From the NCBI RefSeq assembly GCF_051195255.1, contig NZ_JBNJLK010000002.1, positions 248,001-312,000 of the forward strand: a stretch of 64,000 bases of DNA, read 5' to 3'. Numbering within the stretch: position 1 is the stretch's first letter; each line of letters starts with the position of its first letter. The position numbers and the translations under genes are program-made. This stretch comes from Falsirhodobacter sp051195255 (GTDB lineage: Bacteria > Pseudomonadota > Alphaproteobacteria > Rhodobacterales > Rhodobacteraceae). Below the pieces are notes generated by a model that was given only the letters and a program-made list of their open reading frames with translations, did no database searches and was not told where the DNA came from. This document shows positions 9,085 through 28,865 of this stretch, piece after piece.

Positions 9085-9780
9085 ATGGCCATTGGTAAAC
9101 GTACGAAAGCCGCCCGCACCGCGTTCGAAGGCAAGAACCTGATCACGGTCGAGGATGCGGTCAAGCTGATCAAGGGCACGGCTTCGGCCAAGTTCGACGA
9201 AACGCTGGAAATCGCGATGAACCTGGGCGTCGATCCGCGTCACGCCGACCAGATGGTCCGTGGCGTCGTCACCCTGCCGAACGGCACGGGCAAGACGGTT
9301 CGCGTCGCCGTGTTCGCGCGCGGTGCGAAAGCGGACGAAGCCAAGGCCGCCGGTGCCGACATCGTCGGCGCCGAGGACCTGATGGAATCGATCCAGTCGG
9401 GCAAGATCGACTTCGATCGTTGCATCGCGACGCCGGACATGATGCCGCTGGTCGGCCGTCTGGGCAAGATCCTGGGCCCGCGCAACCTGATGCCGAACCC
9501 GAAGGTCGGCACCGTGACCATGGATGTCGCCGGCGCCGTCGGCAACGCCAAGGGCGGTGAAGTCCAGTTCAAGGTTGAAAAGGCCGGCGTGATCCATGCA
9601 GGTATCGGCAAGGTCTCCTTCGAGGAGAACAAGCTGGCCGAGAACATCCGCGCCTTCGTCGAGGCCGTGTCGCGCGCACGTCCGGCGGGCGCCAAGGGCA
9701 CCTACGTGAAGAAGGTGTCCGTGTCCTCCACGATGGGCCCGGGCGTTGCACTGGACCTGGCTTCGGCCTCCGGCAACTGA
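9085..9780 (+). CDS. rplA: 50S ribosomal protein L1
   Basis: The 231-residue protein matches the family length. GTASAKFDETLEIAMNLGVD and GPRNLMPNPKVGTVT are the RNA-binding signatures. L1 forms the mobile stalk at the E site, and in many bacteria represses its own rplKA message. A terminator follows 19 bases after the stop, so the rplKA unit is separate from rplJL. Confidence 0.98.
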   Translation: MAIGKRTKAARTAFEGKNLITVEDAVKLIKGTASAKFDETLEIAMNLGVDPRHADQMVRGVVTLPNGTGKTVRVAVFARGAKADEAKAAGADIVGAEDLMESIQSGKIDFDRCIATPDMMPLVGRLGKILGPRNLMPNPKVGTVTMDVAGAVGNAKGGEVQFKVEKAGVIHAGIGKVSFEENKLAENIRAFVEAVSRARPAGAKGTYVKKVSVSSTMGPGVALDLASASGN

Positions 9781-9798
9781 TCCTGCCTGCACCACAGG

Positions 9799-9832
9799 AA
9801 GGCCGCCGCCCGAAAGGGTCGGCGGCCTTTTT
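9799..9832 (+). terminator. Intrinsic terminator after rplA
   Basis: GGCCGCCG and CGGCGGCC pair and are followed by TTTTTC. It separates rplKA from rplJL-rpoBC. Confidence 0.8.
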
Positions 9833-9842
9833 CGTTGGCCCC

Positions 9843-9871
9843 TTGCCGGGGGCGCGGTCGCGGTCTATAGG
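9843..9871 (+). promoter_or_regulatory. Candidate promoter for rplJL-rpoBC
   Basis: TTGCCG (9843-9848) and TATAGG (9866-9871) have a 17-base spacer and lie right after the rplA terminator. Confidence 0.55.
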
Positions 9872-10103
9872 AGGCCTCTACAGCGTCCGCGCGATTCGTC
9901 GCGGGGTGCTGTATTCGTCCTAGACGGTGGGTGCGGAGCGATCCGCTTAATTGCCTGCCTGAGATGGGTTGTCGAGACTGTTTTTCCGGGGAATTTCCTC
10001 GGGCGATCATGGCCTCGGGACCCTTTGGGACCCGACGTCTTCATCCTTTCGGGTGAAGGCACCAACTGAGCCGGGGGGAAACCCCCATACTTGGAGTGAA
10101 CCT
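9872..10103 (+). promoter_or_regulatory. rplJ leader RNA (likely autoregulatory)
   Basis: About 230 bases of untranslated leader lie between the promoter and the GTG start of rplJ. Several short stems can be read, for example TCGGG/CCCGA around 10015-10036. In enteric bacteria L10 or L10(L12)4 binds such a leader to repress translation; here that role is inferred from position and length. Confidence 0.4.
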
Positions 10104-10619
10104 GTGGATAGAGCCCAGAAAGAGCAAGTGGTCGAGGAACTCGGCCAGATCTTCGAAAGCTCTGGCGTGGTGGTCGTTGCCCACTATGCAGGTCTGACGG
10201 TTGCACAGATGCAGGATCTGCGCGCGCGCATGCGTGTCGTTGGTGGATCCGTACGCGTTGCCAAGAACAAGCTCGCCAAGATCGCCCTTGAAGGGAAACC
10301 CGCCGCTGCGATGGGTGACCTGCTCACGGGCATGACCGTTCTCGCCTACTCCGAAGACCCTGTCGCTGCTGCGAAGGTCGCGGAGGACTTCGCCAAGTCG
10401 ACGGACAAGTTCGTCATCCTGGGCGGGGCCATGGGCGAGACGATCCTGGACACGGCCGGTGTGAAAGCCGTGGCCGCCATGCCGTCGCGTGAGGAGCTCA
10501 TCGCTTCGATCGTCGGCTGCATCGGTGCGCCCGCCTCGAACATCGCCGGTGCCATTGGCGCGCCTGCTTCGAACATCGCCGGCATCCTCTCCACCCTGGA
10601 GGAGCGGGAAGCCGCCTGA
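10104..10619 (+). CDS. rplJ: 50S ribosomal protein L10
   Basis: The 171-residue stalk base protein uses a GTG start (GTGGATAGAGCCCAG) with GGAGTGA upstream; a longer open frame from 9969 runs through leader sequence and is rejected. It tethers L7/L12 dimers to 23S rRNA. The C terminus carries an 11-residue tandem repeat, IGAPASNIAGA then IGAPASNIAGI (residues 140-150 and 151-161), within the helix that binds L12 dimers. Confidence 0.96.
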   Translation: MDRAQKEQVVEELGQIFESSGVVVVAHYAGLTVAQMQDLRARMRVVGGSVRVAKNKLAKIALEGKPAAAMGDLLTGMTVLAYSEDPVAAAKVAEDFAKSTDKFVILGGAMGETILDTAGVKAVAAMPSREELIASIVGCIGAPASNIAGAIGAPASNIAGILSTLEEREAA

Positions 10620-10685
10620 GCAATCCTTGACCTGCGTGGTTGAATACACCCACGTCGGAACCCATCTTAATGAACGGAACAGAAC

Positions 10686-11063
10686 ATGGCTGATCTGAAA
10701 GCACTCGCCGAGCAAATCGTGAACCTCACGCTGCTGCAAGCGCAAGAACTGAAAACCATCCTGAAAGACGAGTACGGCATCGAGCCGGCAGCCGGTGGCG
10801 CCGTCATGATGGCCGGCCCGGCTGCTGGTGCAGGCGCACCGGCCGAAGAAGAAAAGACGGAGTTCGACGTCGTCCTGACGGACGCTGGCGCGAACAAGAT
10901 CAACGTCATCAAAGAAGTGCGTGCGATCACCGGTCTGGGCCTGAAAGAAGCCAAAGACCTGGTCGAAGCCGGTGGCAAGATCAAAGAAGGCGTCGCGAAA
11001 GCCGAAGCCGAAGACATGAAGAAAAAGCTGGAAGCTGCTGGCGCGAAAGCCGAGCTGCGCTAA
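10686..11063 (+). CDS. rplL: 50S ribosomal protein L7/L12
   Basis: The 125-residue protein has the dimerising N-terminal domain MADLKALAEQIVNLTLLQAQ, an alanine/glycine-rich hinge (about residues 36-53) and the globular C-terminal domain with KEAKDLVEAGGK, which contacts EF-Tu and EF-G. It sits 66 bases after rplJ, with which it is co-translated at a multiple of L10. Confidence 0.98.
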   Translation: MADLKALAEQIVNLTLLQAQELKTILKDEYGIEPAAGGAVMMAGPAAGAGAPAEEEKTEFDVVLTDAGANKINVIKEVRAITGLGLKEAKDLVEAGGKIKEGVAKAEAEDMKKKLEAAGAKAELR

Positions 11064-11305
11064 GCTGAACCGGTGCCTTCGGGCGCTGATCATCACACGA
11101 AGGCTGGGTCCGAGGAATTCGGGCCCAGCCGAACCTGTCTTGGAGGGGGCTTTCTCGAAAGCCTCGCCCAAGGCGCGGTTCACGGTTCGGGAGCCTGCCG
11201 GTGGGACGGTGGGCATGAATGGAACCTGACCCCCTGCTTCGCAAGCGGCGCGCATCCGGTCCCCGACGGACGCACGCCCGCGAGACACGAAAGGTGACCT
11301 TGAGC

Positions 11306-15439
<4,134 letters not shown>

Positions 15440-15487
15440 GGGCGTTCGCGCCCTCACCAACCCGCATCCCTTCTGTAAGGACATGAA

Positions 15488-19681
<4,194 letters not shown>

Positions 19682-19687
19682 TGTGAA

Positions 19688-19719
19688 GGGCCCCCCGGAA
19701 ACGGGGGGCCTTTTCTTTT
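19688..19719 (+). terminator. Strong intrinsic terminator after rpoC
   Basis: GGCCCCCCG-GAAA-CGGGGGGCC forms a nine-base perfect stem closed by a GAAA tetraloop, followed by TTTTCTTTT. Confidence 0.92.
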
Positions 19720-19729
19720 CGGAGACCCC

Positions 19730-20539
19730 ATGAAGATCCAGATGCTTGGCCTGTGCCGTTTCTCACTTTTGTCCGAGGGCGGGTTCAAGGTGGTCCACGA
19801 GACGCTGGAGGAGCGCCGCCGCCATCTTTACGATCCCGTGCGGCTGGAGCAGCGCTTCGTCTGGTTCGAGCATGTCGCCCTGCCGGGCTGGGCGAAGCAG
19901 ACGGACCGGGATTTCAAACTGGTCGTTGCCGTGGCGGAGGATTTCCCGGCACTTTGGCTGGACCGGCTGCGCGATCTCTCCGCCTCCATCCCCGGCATCA
20001 TCATCGAGCTGTGCCCCTTGGGCCATCATCGCGACGTGTGTCGTCATGCGATGCTGCGCCACGCGGACCGCACCGCGGACCGTCTGGTCCTGTTCCGCCA
20101 CGACGACGACGACGCGGTCGCCATCGATTACGTGGAGATGACGCGTCGCGACCTTCTTCGGATGCGCGCCATGGCGGAGGATCATCCGCTCTTCTTCATG
20201 GACTACGCCCGCGGCTTCACGCTGGAATACGCGGAAGGGGAGGTGCACATGAACCCCCAGATCACGCACACCCTAGGCGTGGCGCTGAACATCGTGGCCC
20301 CCGCCGGACATGATCGCGGGGCGCTTGATTATCCGCATCACCGCCTGTCGACCTTCATGCCGGGCTTGTGCCTGTCGGGCCCGCAGATGTATCTTCGCGG
20401 CAAGCATGAAACGAATGACAGCCGCCCGCCGTCGCGCGGGGGCAGCCCGTTCTTCTTCAAGCCCGAAACGGCGCCCGCCGTCCTGGCCGAGCGCTTCGCG
20501 ATCGACCTGCCGGGGTTCGAGGCGGCGCTGCGCCGCTAG
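19730..20539 (+). CDS. Putative rhamnosyltransferase-like glycosyltransferase
   Basis: The 269-residue protein resembles the family annotated 'putative rhamnosyl transferase' (Pfam PF11316), found often in Rhodobacterales. It starts MKIQMLGLCRFSLLSEGGFK, and has VWFEHVALPGWAKQTDRDFK, then a metal-binding-like acidic run HDDDDAVAIDY at about residues 123-133. No transmembrane segment or signal is seen, so it is cytosolic. The acceptor sugar is unknown. It lies between the rpoC terminator and the str promoter, with its Shine-Dalgarno (GGAGA) just past the terminator, so it must rely on read-through or an unseen promoter. Confidence 0.7.
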   Translation: MKIQMLGLCRFSLLSEGGFKVVHETLEERRRHLYDPVRLEQRFVWFEHVALPGWAKQTDRDFKLVVAVAEDFPALWLDRLRDLSASIPGIIIELCPLGHHRDVCRHAMLRHADRTADRLVLFRHDDDDAVAIDYVEMTRRDLLRMRAMAEDHPLFFMDYARGFTLEYAEGEVHMNPQITHTLGVALNIVAPAGHDRGALDYPHHRLSTFMPGLCLSGPQMYLRGKHETNDSRPPSRGGSPFFFKPETAPAVLAERFAIDLPGFEAALRR

Positions 20540-20545
20540 GCTTTG

Positions 20546-20574
20546 TTGACATTGCGCGCGACTCCCCATATACG
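20546..20574 (+). promoter_or_regulatory. Promoter of the str operon
   Basis: TTGACA (20546-20551), a perfect -35, and TATACG (20569-20574) are separated by 17 bases. They lie seven bases past the preceding stop codon and about 213 bases before rpsL, leaving a long leader. Confidence 0.8.
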
Positions 20575-20786
20575 CGCGATACCGAATTGCGGGTCTGACC
20601 CGCCGCGACGACCTTCGGGTTCTGTAGTGGTCATGATCCGGGCGCTTTGCCCGATCCTCTGAAATTCTGCCGCGCCATCCCTTCTTGGGGTGGATGCGGT
20701 TTTGGCGTTTTCACGAACGCCCTGAACTGGCGCCCCCCGACAGGATCCGGGCAGGCGTAAACGCAACAGGAAGCACGGGGAACCGA

Positions 20787-21158
20787 ATGCCGACGATCCA
20801 GCAGCTTATCCGCAAACCGCGGGAGCCGAAGAAGAACCGCTCCAAGTCGCAGCACTTGGAATCCTGCCCGCAAAAACGTGGCGTCTGCACGCGCGTTTAC
20901 ACGACGACTCCGAAGAAACCGAACTCCGCCATGCGGAAAGTGGCGAAGGTTCGCCTCACCAACGGGTTCGAGGTGATTTCGTACATTCCGGGCGAAAAGC
21001 ACAACCTTCAGGAACACTCCGTTGTCCTGATCCGCGGCGGCCGGGTAAAAGACCTTCCGGGCGTTCGTTACCACATCCTGCGCGGTGTGCTCGATACGCA
21101 AGGCGTAAAAGACCGTCGCCAACGCCGTTCGAAATACGGCGCGAAACGTCCGAAGTGA
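20787..21158 (+). CDS. rpsL: 30S ribosomal protein S12
   Basis: The 123-residue decoding-centre protein starts MPTIQQLIRKPREPKK and has the conserved TTTPKKPNSAMRKVAKVRL stretch with the streptomycin-relevant lysines and the PGVRYHILRG segment. Sequence around those lysines is the susceptible type. It opens the str operon; rpsG follows after 11 bases. Confidence 0.98.
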   Translation: MPTIQQLIRKPREPKKNRSKSQHLESCPQKRGVCTRVYTTTPKKPNSAMRKVAKVRLTNGFEVISYIPGEKHNLQEHSVVLIRGGRVKDLPGVRYHILRGVLDTQGVKDRRQRRSKYGAKRPK

Positions 21159-21169
21159 GGTTCTGAGAG

Positions 21170-21640
21170 ATGTCCCGTCGTCACGCCGCCGAGAAGCGCG
21201 AAATCCTGCCCGATGCCAAGTTCGGCGATCGGGTTCTGACCAAGTTCATGAACAACCTGATGATCGATGGCAAGAAATCCATCGCCGAATCGATCGTCTA
21301 CAACGCGCTTGACCGCGTTCAGGGTCGCCTGAAGCGCGAGCCGATCGAAGCGTTCCACGAAGCGCTGGAAAACGTAAAGCCGTCCGTCGAAGTGCGCTCG
21401 CGCCGCGTCGGTGGTGCCACGTACCAGGTTCCGGTCGAAGTCCGGACGGAGCGCCGCGAAGCTCTGGCCATCCGCTGGCTGATCACCGCGGCCCGCAAGC
21501 GCAACGAGAACACCATGGAAGAGCGTCTGGCTGCCGAGCTTTCGGACGCCGTGAACAACCGTGGAACCGCCGTCAAGAAGCGCGAAGACACGCACAAGAT
21601 GGCCGACGCCAACAAGGCGTTCAGCCATTACCGCTGGTAA
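21170..21640 (+). CDS. rpsG: 30S ribosomal protein S7
   Basis: The 156-residue primary-assembly protein starts MSRRHAAEKREILPD and shows KFGDRVLTKFMNNLMIDGKK and the C-terminal KREDTHKMADANKAF. It organises the 3' domain of 16S rRNA and in enteric bacteria represses the str operon. It is separated by 24 bases from fusA. Confidence 0.98.
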   Translation: MSRRHAAEKREILPDAKFGDRVLTKFMNNLMIDGKKSIAESIVYNALDRVQGRLKREPIEAFHEALENVKPSVEVRSRRVGGATYQVPVEVRTERREALAIRWLITAARKRNENTMEERLAAELSDAVNNRGTAVKKREDTHKMADANKAFSHYRW

Positions 21641-21664
21641 CCCATCAGCCTGAGGACCGAACCA

Positions 21665-23788
<2,124 letters not shown>

Positions 23789-23795
23789 AAGGAGC

Positions 23796-23813
23796 GGCGG
23801 GGGAAACCCCGCC
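23796..23813 (+). promoter_or_regulatory. GAAA-loop hairpin between fusA and tuf
   Basis: GGCGGGG-GAAA-CCCCGCC follows the fusA stop within eight bases but has no T tract, so it looks like an mRNA processing or stability element rather than a terminator. Confidence 0.4.
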
Positions 23814-23900
23814 CTTCCGCTATGTCCGGTGTTGCAGTCGCAATGCCTATCCTGTAGTGCGGGGCCTTCCCCGCCGCTGCGGAATCGAATCAAGAGGAAG

Positions 23901-25081
<1,181 letters not shown>

Positions 25082-25153
25082 TCAACCGCACCGGAAGAGG
25101 GGGCGGGGGCCTACGGGCCCCTGTCTTCCCGCCGGGCCCAAAGGGCATGTAAA

Positions 25154-25462
25154 ATGCAAGGTCAAACTATCCGCATCAGGCTGAAAGCCTTCGATTACCG
25201 TGTGCTGGACGCCAGCACGCAGGAAATCGTCAGCACGGCGAAGCGTACGGGCGCACAAGTGCGCGGTCCGATCCCGCTGCCGAACCAGATCGAGAAATTC
25301 ACGGTTCTCCGTGGTCCGCACATCGACAAGAAGTCGCGCGACCAGTGGGAAATCCGGACGCACAAGCGTCTGCTCGACATCGTTGATCCGACCCCGCAGA
25401 CCGTGGACGCGCTGATGAAGCTCGACCTCGCGGCCGGCGTTGACGTCGAAATCAAAGTGTAA
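25154..25462 (+). CDS. rpsJ: 30S ribosomal protein S10
   Basis: The 102-residue protein starts MQGQTIRIRLKAFDYRVLD and has the GPIPLPNQIEKFTVLRGPHI loop. Besides its ribosomal role it is the NusE partner of NusG in transcription-translation coupling. It opens the S10 cluster, 72 bases after tuf; that gap contains a GGGGCC/GGCCCC-type stem but no T tract. Confidence 0.98.
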   Translation: MQGQTIRIRLKAFDYRVLDASTQEIVSTAKRTGAQVRGPIPLPNQIEKFTVLRGPHIDKKSRDQWEIRTHKRLLDIVDPTPQTVDALMKLDLAAGVDVEIKV

Positions 25463-25474
25463 GGGGCAGGACCT

Positions 25475-26326
25475 ATGCGCTCTGGAATCATTGCAAAGAA
25501 GCTGGGCATGACCCGGCTGTTCCTGGAAGACGGCCGCCAAGTTCCGGTGACCGTTCTCCAACTCGACACGCTTCAGGTCGTGGCGCAGCGTACGGCTGAC
25601 CGCGACGGCTACTCGGCCGTCCAACTGGGCGCCGGCACGGCCAAGGCGAAACGGACCTCGGCCGGCATGCGCGGCCACTTCGCCAAGGCGAATGTGGAAC
25701 CCAAGCGCAAGATCGCGGAGTTCCGCGTGAGCCCCGAGAACCTGATCGAAGTGGGCGAAGAAATCATCGCCGACCACTACTTCGCGGGTCAGTATGTCGA
25801 CGTCGCGGGCGTGTCCATCGGTAAAGGTTTTGCCGGTGCGATGAAGCGTCACAACTTCGGCGGTCTACGTGCCTCGCACGGCGTGTCCGTGTCGCACCGT
25901 TCGCACGGTTCGACGGGTCAGTGCCAGGATCCGGGCAAGGTCTTCAAAGGCAAGAAGATGGCCGGTCACCTTGGTGCCGTCCGCGTGACCACGCAGAACC
26001 TGCAGGTCGTGAAAACCGACTCCGACCGTGGCATCATCATGATCAAGGGCGCCGTGCCCGGATCGAAAGGTGGCTGGGTCACCGTGAAGGACGCCGTCAA
26101 GAAGCCGGTTCCGGACAACGTGATCCTGCCCGCCGCGCTGCGTTCGGCCGCCGAGGCTGCACACCGTGCCGCTGAAGAAGCCGCCGCTGCCGCCGCCGCC
26201 GAGGAAGAAGCCGCACGCGCCGCTGCCGCCGCCGAACAGGCCGCTGCAGAGGAAGCCGCACTGGCCGAAGCCAACGCATCCACCGATGATGCATCCGATG
26301 CCTCCGACGAAGGGGAAGCGAAATGA
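25475..26326 (+). CDS. rplC: 50S ribosomal protein L3 with long Ala/Glu-rich tail
   Basis: The 283-residue protein starts MRSGIIAKKLGMTRLFLEDG and has the conserved RASHGVSVSHRSHGSTGQ loop that reaches the peptidyl-transferase centre. Ordinary L3 ends near residue 220; here about 60 further residues are almost only Ala and Glu (for example AEEAAAAAAAEEEAARAAAA), ending in an acidic serine/aspartate tail. The stop overlaps the rplD start as ATGA. Confidence 0.97.
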   Translation: MRSGIIAKKLGMTRLFLEDGRQVPVTVLQLDTLQVVAQRTADRDGYSAVQLGAGTAKAKRTSAGMRGHFAKANVEPKRKIAEFRVSPENLIEVGEEIIADHYFAGQYVDVAGVSIGKGFAGAMKRHNFGGLRASHGVSVSHRSHGSTGQCQDPGKVFKGKKMAGHLGAVRVTTQNLQVVKTDSDRGIIMIKGAVPGSKGGWVTVKDAVKKPVPDNVILPAALRSAAEAAHRAAEEAAAAAAAEEEAARAAAAAEQAAAEEAALAEANASTDDASDASDEGEAK

Positions 26327-26943
26327 AACTCGACGTCATCAAGCTTGACGCCGGCAAGGCGGGCTCGATCGACCTCGCGGACGAGATCTTCGGTCTCGAA
26401 CCGCGCGCCGACATCCTGCACCGCGTTGTTCGCTGGCAGCGCGCCAAGGCCCAGGCCGGCACGCACTCCACGCTCGGCAAGTCGGACGTGTCCTACTCGA
26501 CGAAGAAGATCTACAAGCAGAAGGGCACCGGCGGCGCACGTCACGGTTCCAAGAAAGCTCCGACCTTCCGTCACGGTGGTGTGTACAAGGGCCCGCAGCC
26601 CCGCAGCCACGCCCACGAGCTGCCGAAGAAATTCCGCGCTCTGGGTCTGAAGCACGCCCTGTCGTCGAAAGCCGCCACGGGCAACCTGGTGGTTCTGGAA
26701 GACACCGTCATGGCCGAAGCCAAGACCTCGTTCCTGGCGAAGGCCGTGAAGGAACTGGGCTGGAAGCGCGTCCTGATCATTGACGGCGCCGACGTGAACG
26801 AGAACTTCGCAACCGCCGCCCGCAACTTGGAAGGCGTGGACATCCTGCCGACCATGGGTGCGAACGTGTATGACATCCTGAAGCGTGACACCCTCGTGCT
26901 CACGAAATCGGCTGTCGAAGCTCTGGAGGCTCGCCTGAAATGA
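26323..26943 (+). CDS. rplD: 50S ribosomal protein L4
   Basis: The 206-residue protein has the exit-tunnel loop KGTGGARHGSKKAPTFRHGG at about residues 67-86. In enteric bacteria L4 represses the S10 operon by attenuation and translation control; here a terminator hairpin appears after rplW instead of in the leader. The ATG overlaps rplC and the end overlaps rplW by four bases each. Confidence 0.97.
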   Translation: MKLDVIKLDAGKAGSIDLADEIFGLEPRADILHRVVRWQRAKAQAGTHSTLGKSDVSYSTKKIYKQKGTGGARHGSKKAPTFRHGGVYKGPQPRSHAHELPKKFRALGLKHALSSKAATGNLVVLEDTVMAEAKTSFLAKAVKELGWKRVLIIDGADVNENFATAARNLEGVDILPTMGANVYDILKRDTLVLTKSAVEALEARLK

Positions 26944-27236
26944 GCGTGAAACCCGAACTCTACGACGTGATCAAGAAGCCGATCATCACCGAGAAGGCCA
27001 CCCTAGCCTCCGAGGCGAACGCGGTCGTGTTCGAAGTCGCAAAAGACGCGTCCAAGCCGCTGATCAAGGAAGCCGTGGAAGCGGTCTTTGGCGTGAAGGT
27101 GAAAGCCGTCAACACGTCGATCCTCAAAGGCAAGACGAAGCGCTTCAAGGGCCGTCCGGGCGTGCGCAGCGACAAGAAAAAGGCCTACGTCACCCTTGAA
27201 GAGGGCAACACTATCGACGTGGCCACCGGCCTCTGA
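26940..27236 (+). CDS. rplW: 50S ribosomal protein L23
   Basis: The 98-residue protein starts MSVKPELYDVIKKPIITEKA and has the KGKTKRFKGRPGVRSDKKKA loop. It lines the tunnel exit and docks SRP and trigger factor. The start overlaps rplD (ATGA); a terminator comes 20 bases after the stop. Confidence 0.97.
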   Translation: MSVKPELYDVIKKPIITEKATLASEANAVVFEVAKDASKPLIKEAVEAVFGVKVKAVNTSILKGKTKRFKGRPGVRSDKKKAYVTLEEGNTIDVATGL

Positions 27237-27256
27237 TAGAAGGCCTCACGAATCGC

Positions 27257-27290
27257 GAAGCCCCGGGATCGCCCGGGGCTTCCGATTTTT
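27257..27290 (+). terminator. Intrinsic terminator inside the S10 cluster, after rplW
   Basis: GAAGCCCCGGG-ATCG-CCCGGGGCTTC is an 11-base perfect stem followed by CGATTTTT. Placement between rplW and rplB is unusual; with 72 bases before rplB and no clear new promoter, it may be an attenuator. Confidence 0.88.
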
Positions 27291-27362
27291 AAGACGGGGA
27301 TCTTCGGAGCCCTTCACCGGATCTGCCACGCGCAGGTCCCAGCTGTACGGAAGACAGAAAAC

Positions 27363-28199
27363 ATGGCACTCAAGTCGTATAAGCCGACGACGCCTGGCCA
27401 GCGTGGGCTGGTTCTGATCGACCGTTCGGAGCTGTGGAAAGGACGCCCGGTCAAAACCCTCACCGAGGGCTTGATCAAGACGGGCGGCCGGAACAACACC
27501 GGACGCGTCACGATGTGGCACAAGGGTGGCGGCGCGAAGCGTCTCTACCGCGTTGTCGACTTCAAACGTCGCAAGTTCGACGTTCCCGCAGTGGTCGAGC
27601 GTATCGAATACGACCCGAACCGCACCGCCTTCATCGCCCTGGTCCGCTACAACGACGGCGAGCTGGCCTACATCCTCGCACCGCAGCGTCTGGCTGTGGG
27701 CGACGCGGTCATCGCCGGCGCGAAGACGGACGTGAAGCCCGGCAACGCGATGCCCTTCTCGGGCATGCCGATCGGTACGATCGTCCACAACGTCGAGATG
27801 AAGCCCGGCAAGGGCGGCCAGATCGCACGCGCCGCGGGCACCTACGCCCAGTTCGTCGGCCGTGACGGTGGCTACGCTCAGATCCGCCTGTCCTCGGGCG
27901 AGCTGCGCATGGTGCGGCAGGAATGCATGGCCACCATCGGTGCCGTGTCCAACGCCGACCACTCGAACCAGAACTTCGGTAAGGCCGGTCGTATGCGCCA
28001 CAAGGGCGTACGTCCGACGGTCCGCGGTGTCGCCATGAACCCGATCGACCACCCGCATGGTGGTGGTGAAGGCCGCACCTCGGGCGGCCGCCACCCGGTC
28101 ACGCCGTGGGGCAAGGGCACCAAGGGCAACCGCACCCGTAAGAACAAGGCCACGGACAAGTACATTGTCCGCTCGCGTCACCTGAAGAAAGGGCGTTAA
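27363..28199 (+). CDS. rplB: 50S ribosomal protein L2
   Basis: The 278-residue protein starts MALKSYKPTTPGQRGLVLI and carries the C-terminal GGGEGRTSGGRHPVTPWG signature close to the peptidyl-transferase centre. Most family members are 273-280 residues. rpsS follows after 3 bases. Confidence 0.98.
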   Translation: MALKSYKPTTPGQRGLVLIDRSELWKGRPVKTLTEGLIKTGGRNNTGRVTMWHKGGGAKRLYRVVDFKRRKFDVPAVVERIEYDPNRTAFIALVRYNDGELAYILAPQRLAVGDAVIAGAKTDVKPGNAMPFSGMPIGTIVHNVEMKPGKGGQIARAAGTYAQFVGRDGGYAQIRLSSGELRMVRQECMATIGAVSNADHSNQNFGKAGRMRHKGVRPTVRGVAMNPIDHPHGGGEGRTSGGRHPVTPWGKGTKGNRTRKNKATDKYIVRSRHLKKGR

Positions 28200-28202
28200 T
28201 CC

Positions 28203-28481
28203 ATGTCGCGTTCCGTCTGGAAAGGCCCGTTCGTCGACGCTTACGTCCTGAAAAAGGCCGAAAAGTCGCGCGAGTCGGGCAAGAACGAAGTGATCAAGAT
28301 CTGGTCGCGTCGCTCCACCATCCTGCCGCAGTTCGTCGGTCTGACGTTCGGCGTCTACAACGGCAAGAAACACATCCCGGTGGCGATCACCGAGGAGATG
28401 ATCGGCCAGAAGTTCGGTGAATACTCGCCGACCCGGACCTATTACGGTCACGCCGCCGACAAGAAAGCCAAGAGGAAGTAA
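28203..28481 (+). CDS. rpsS: 30S ribosomal protein S19
   Basis: The 92-residue protein starts MSRSVWKGPFVDAYVLKK and has GLTFGVYNGKKHIPVAITEE and the GEYSPTRTYYGHAADKKAK end. It forms the head A-site finger contact with S13. It lies three bases before rplV. Confidence 0.98.
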   Translation: MSRSVWKGPFVDAYVLKKAEKSRESGKNEVIKIWSRRSTILPQFVGLTFGVYNGKKHIPVAITEEMIGQKFGEYSPTRTYYGHAADKKAKRK

Positions 28482-28484
28482 GCC

Positions 28485-28865
28485 ATGAGCAAGGAAAAGA
28501 ATCCGCGCCGCGTGGCCGAAAACGAGGCGATGGCGAAAGCCAAGATGCTGCGCACTTCGCCGCAGAAGCTGAACCTCGTGGCGGCCCTGATCCGTGGCAA
28601 GAAGGTCGACAAGGCAATTGCCGATCTGACCTTCTCCAAGAAGCGCATCAGCCAGGACGTGCTGAAGTGCCTGCAGTCGGCCATCGCCAACGCCGAGAAC
28701 AACCACGGCCTGGACGTGGATGAACTGGTCGTGGCGGAAGCCTATTGCGGCAAGAACATCACGCTGAAGCGCGGCCGTCCGCGTGCACGCGGTCGTTTCG
28801 GCAAGATCATGAAGCCCTTCAGCGAACTGACCATCACGGTGCGTCAGAAAGGGGAGACTGCGTAA
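28485..28865 (+). CDS. rplV: 50S ribosomal protein L22
   Basis: The 126-residue protein has KMLRTSPQKLNLVAALIRGK and the tunnel beta-hairpin near LKRGRPRARGRFGKIMKP, where macrolide-resistance changes arise in other species; it looks wild type here. The TAA stop overlaps the rpsC ATG by one base. Confidence 0.98.
   Translation: MSKEKNPRRVAENEAMAKAKMLRTSPQKLNLVAALIRGKKVDKAIADLTFSKKRISQDVLKCLQSAIANAENNHGLDVDELVVAEAYCGKNITLKRGRPRARGRFGKIMKPFSELTITVRQKGETA

Noticed and set aside
27321..27349. Promoter ahead of rplB (ATCTGC-N17-TGTACG)
   Set aside because: Neither hexamer resembles consensus well enough; only the spacing fits.
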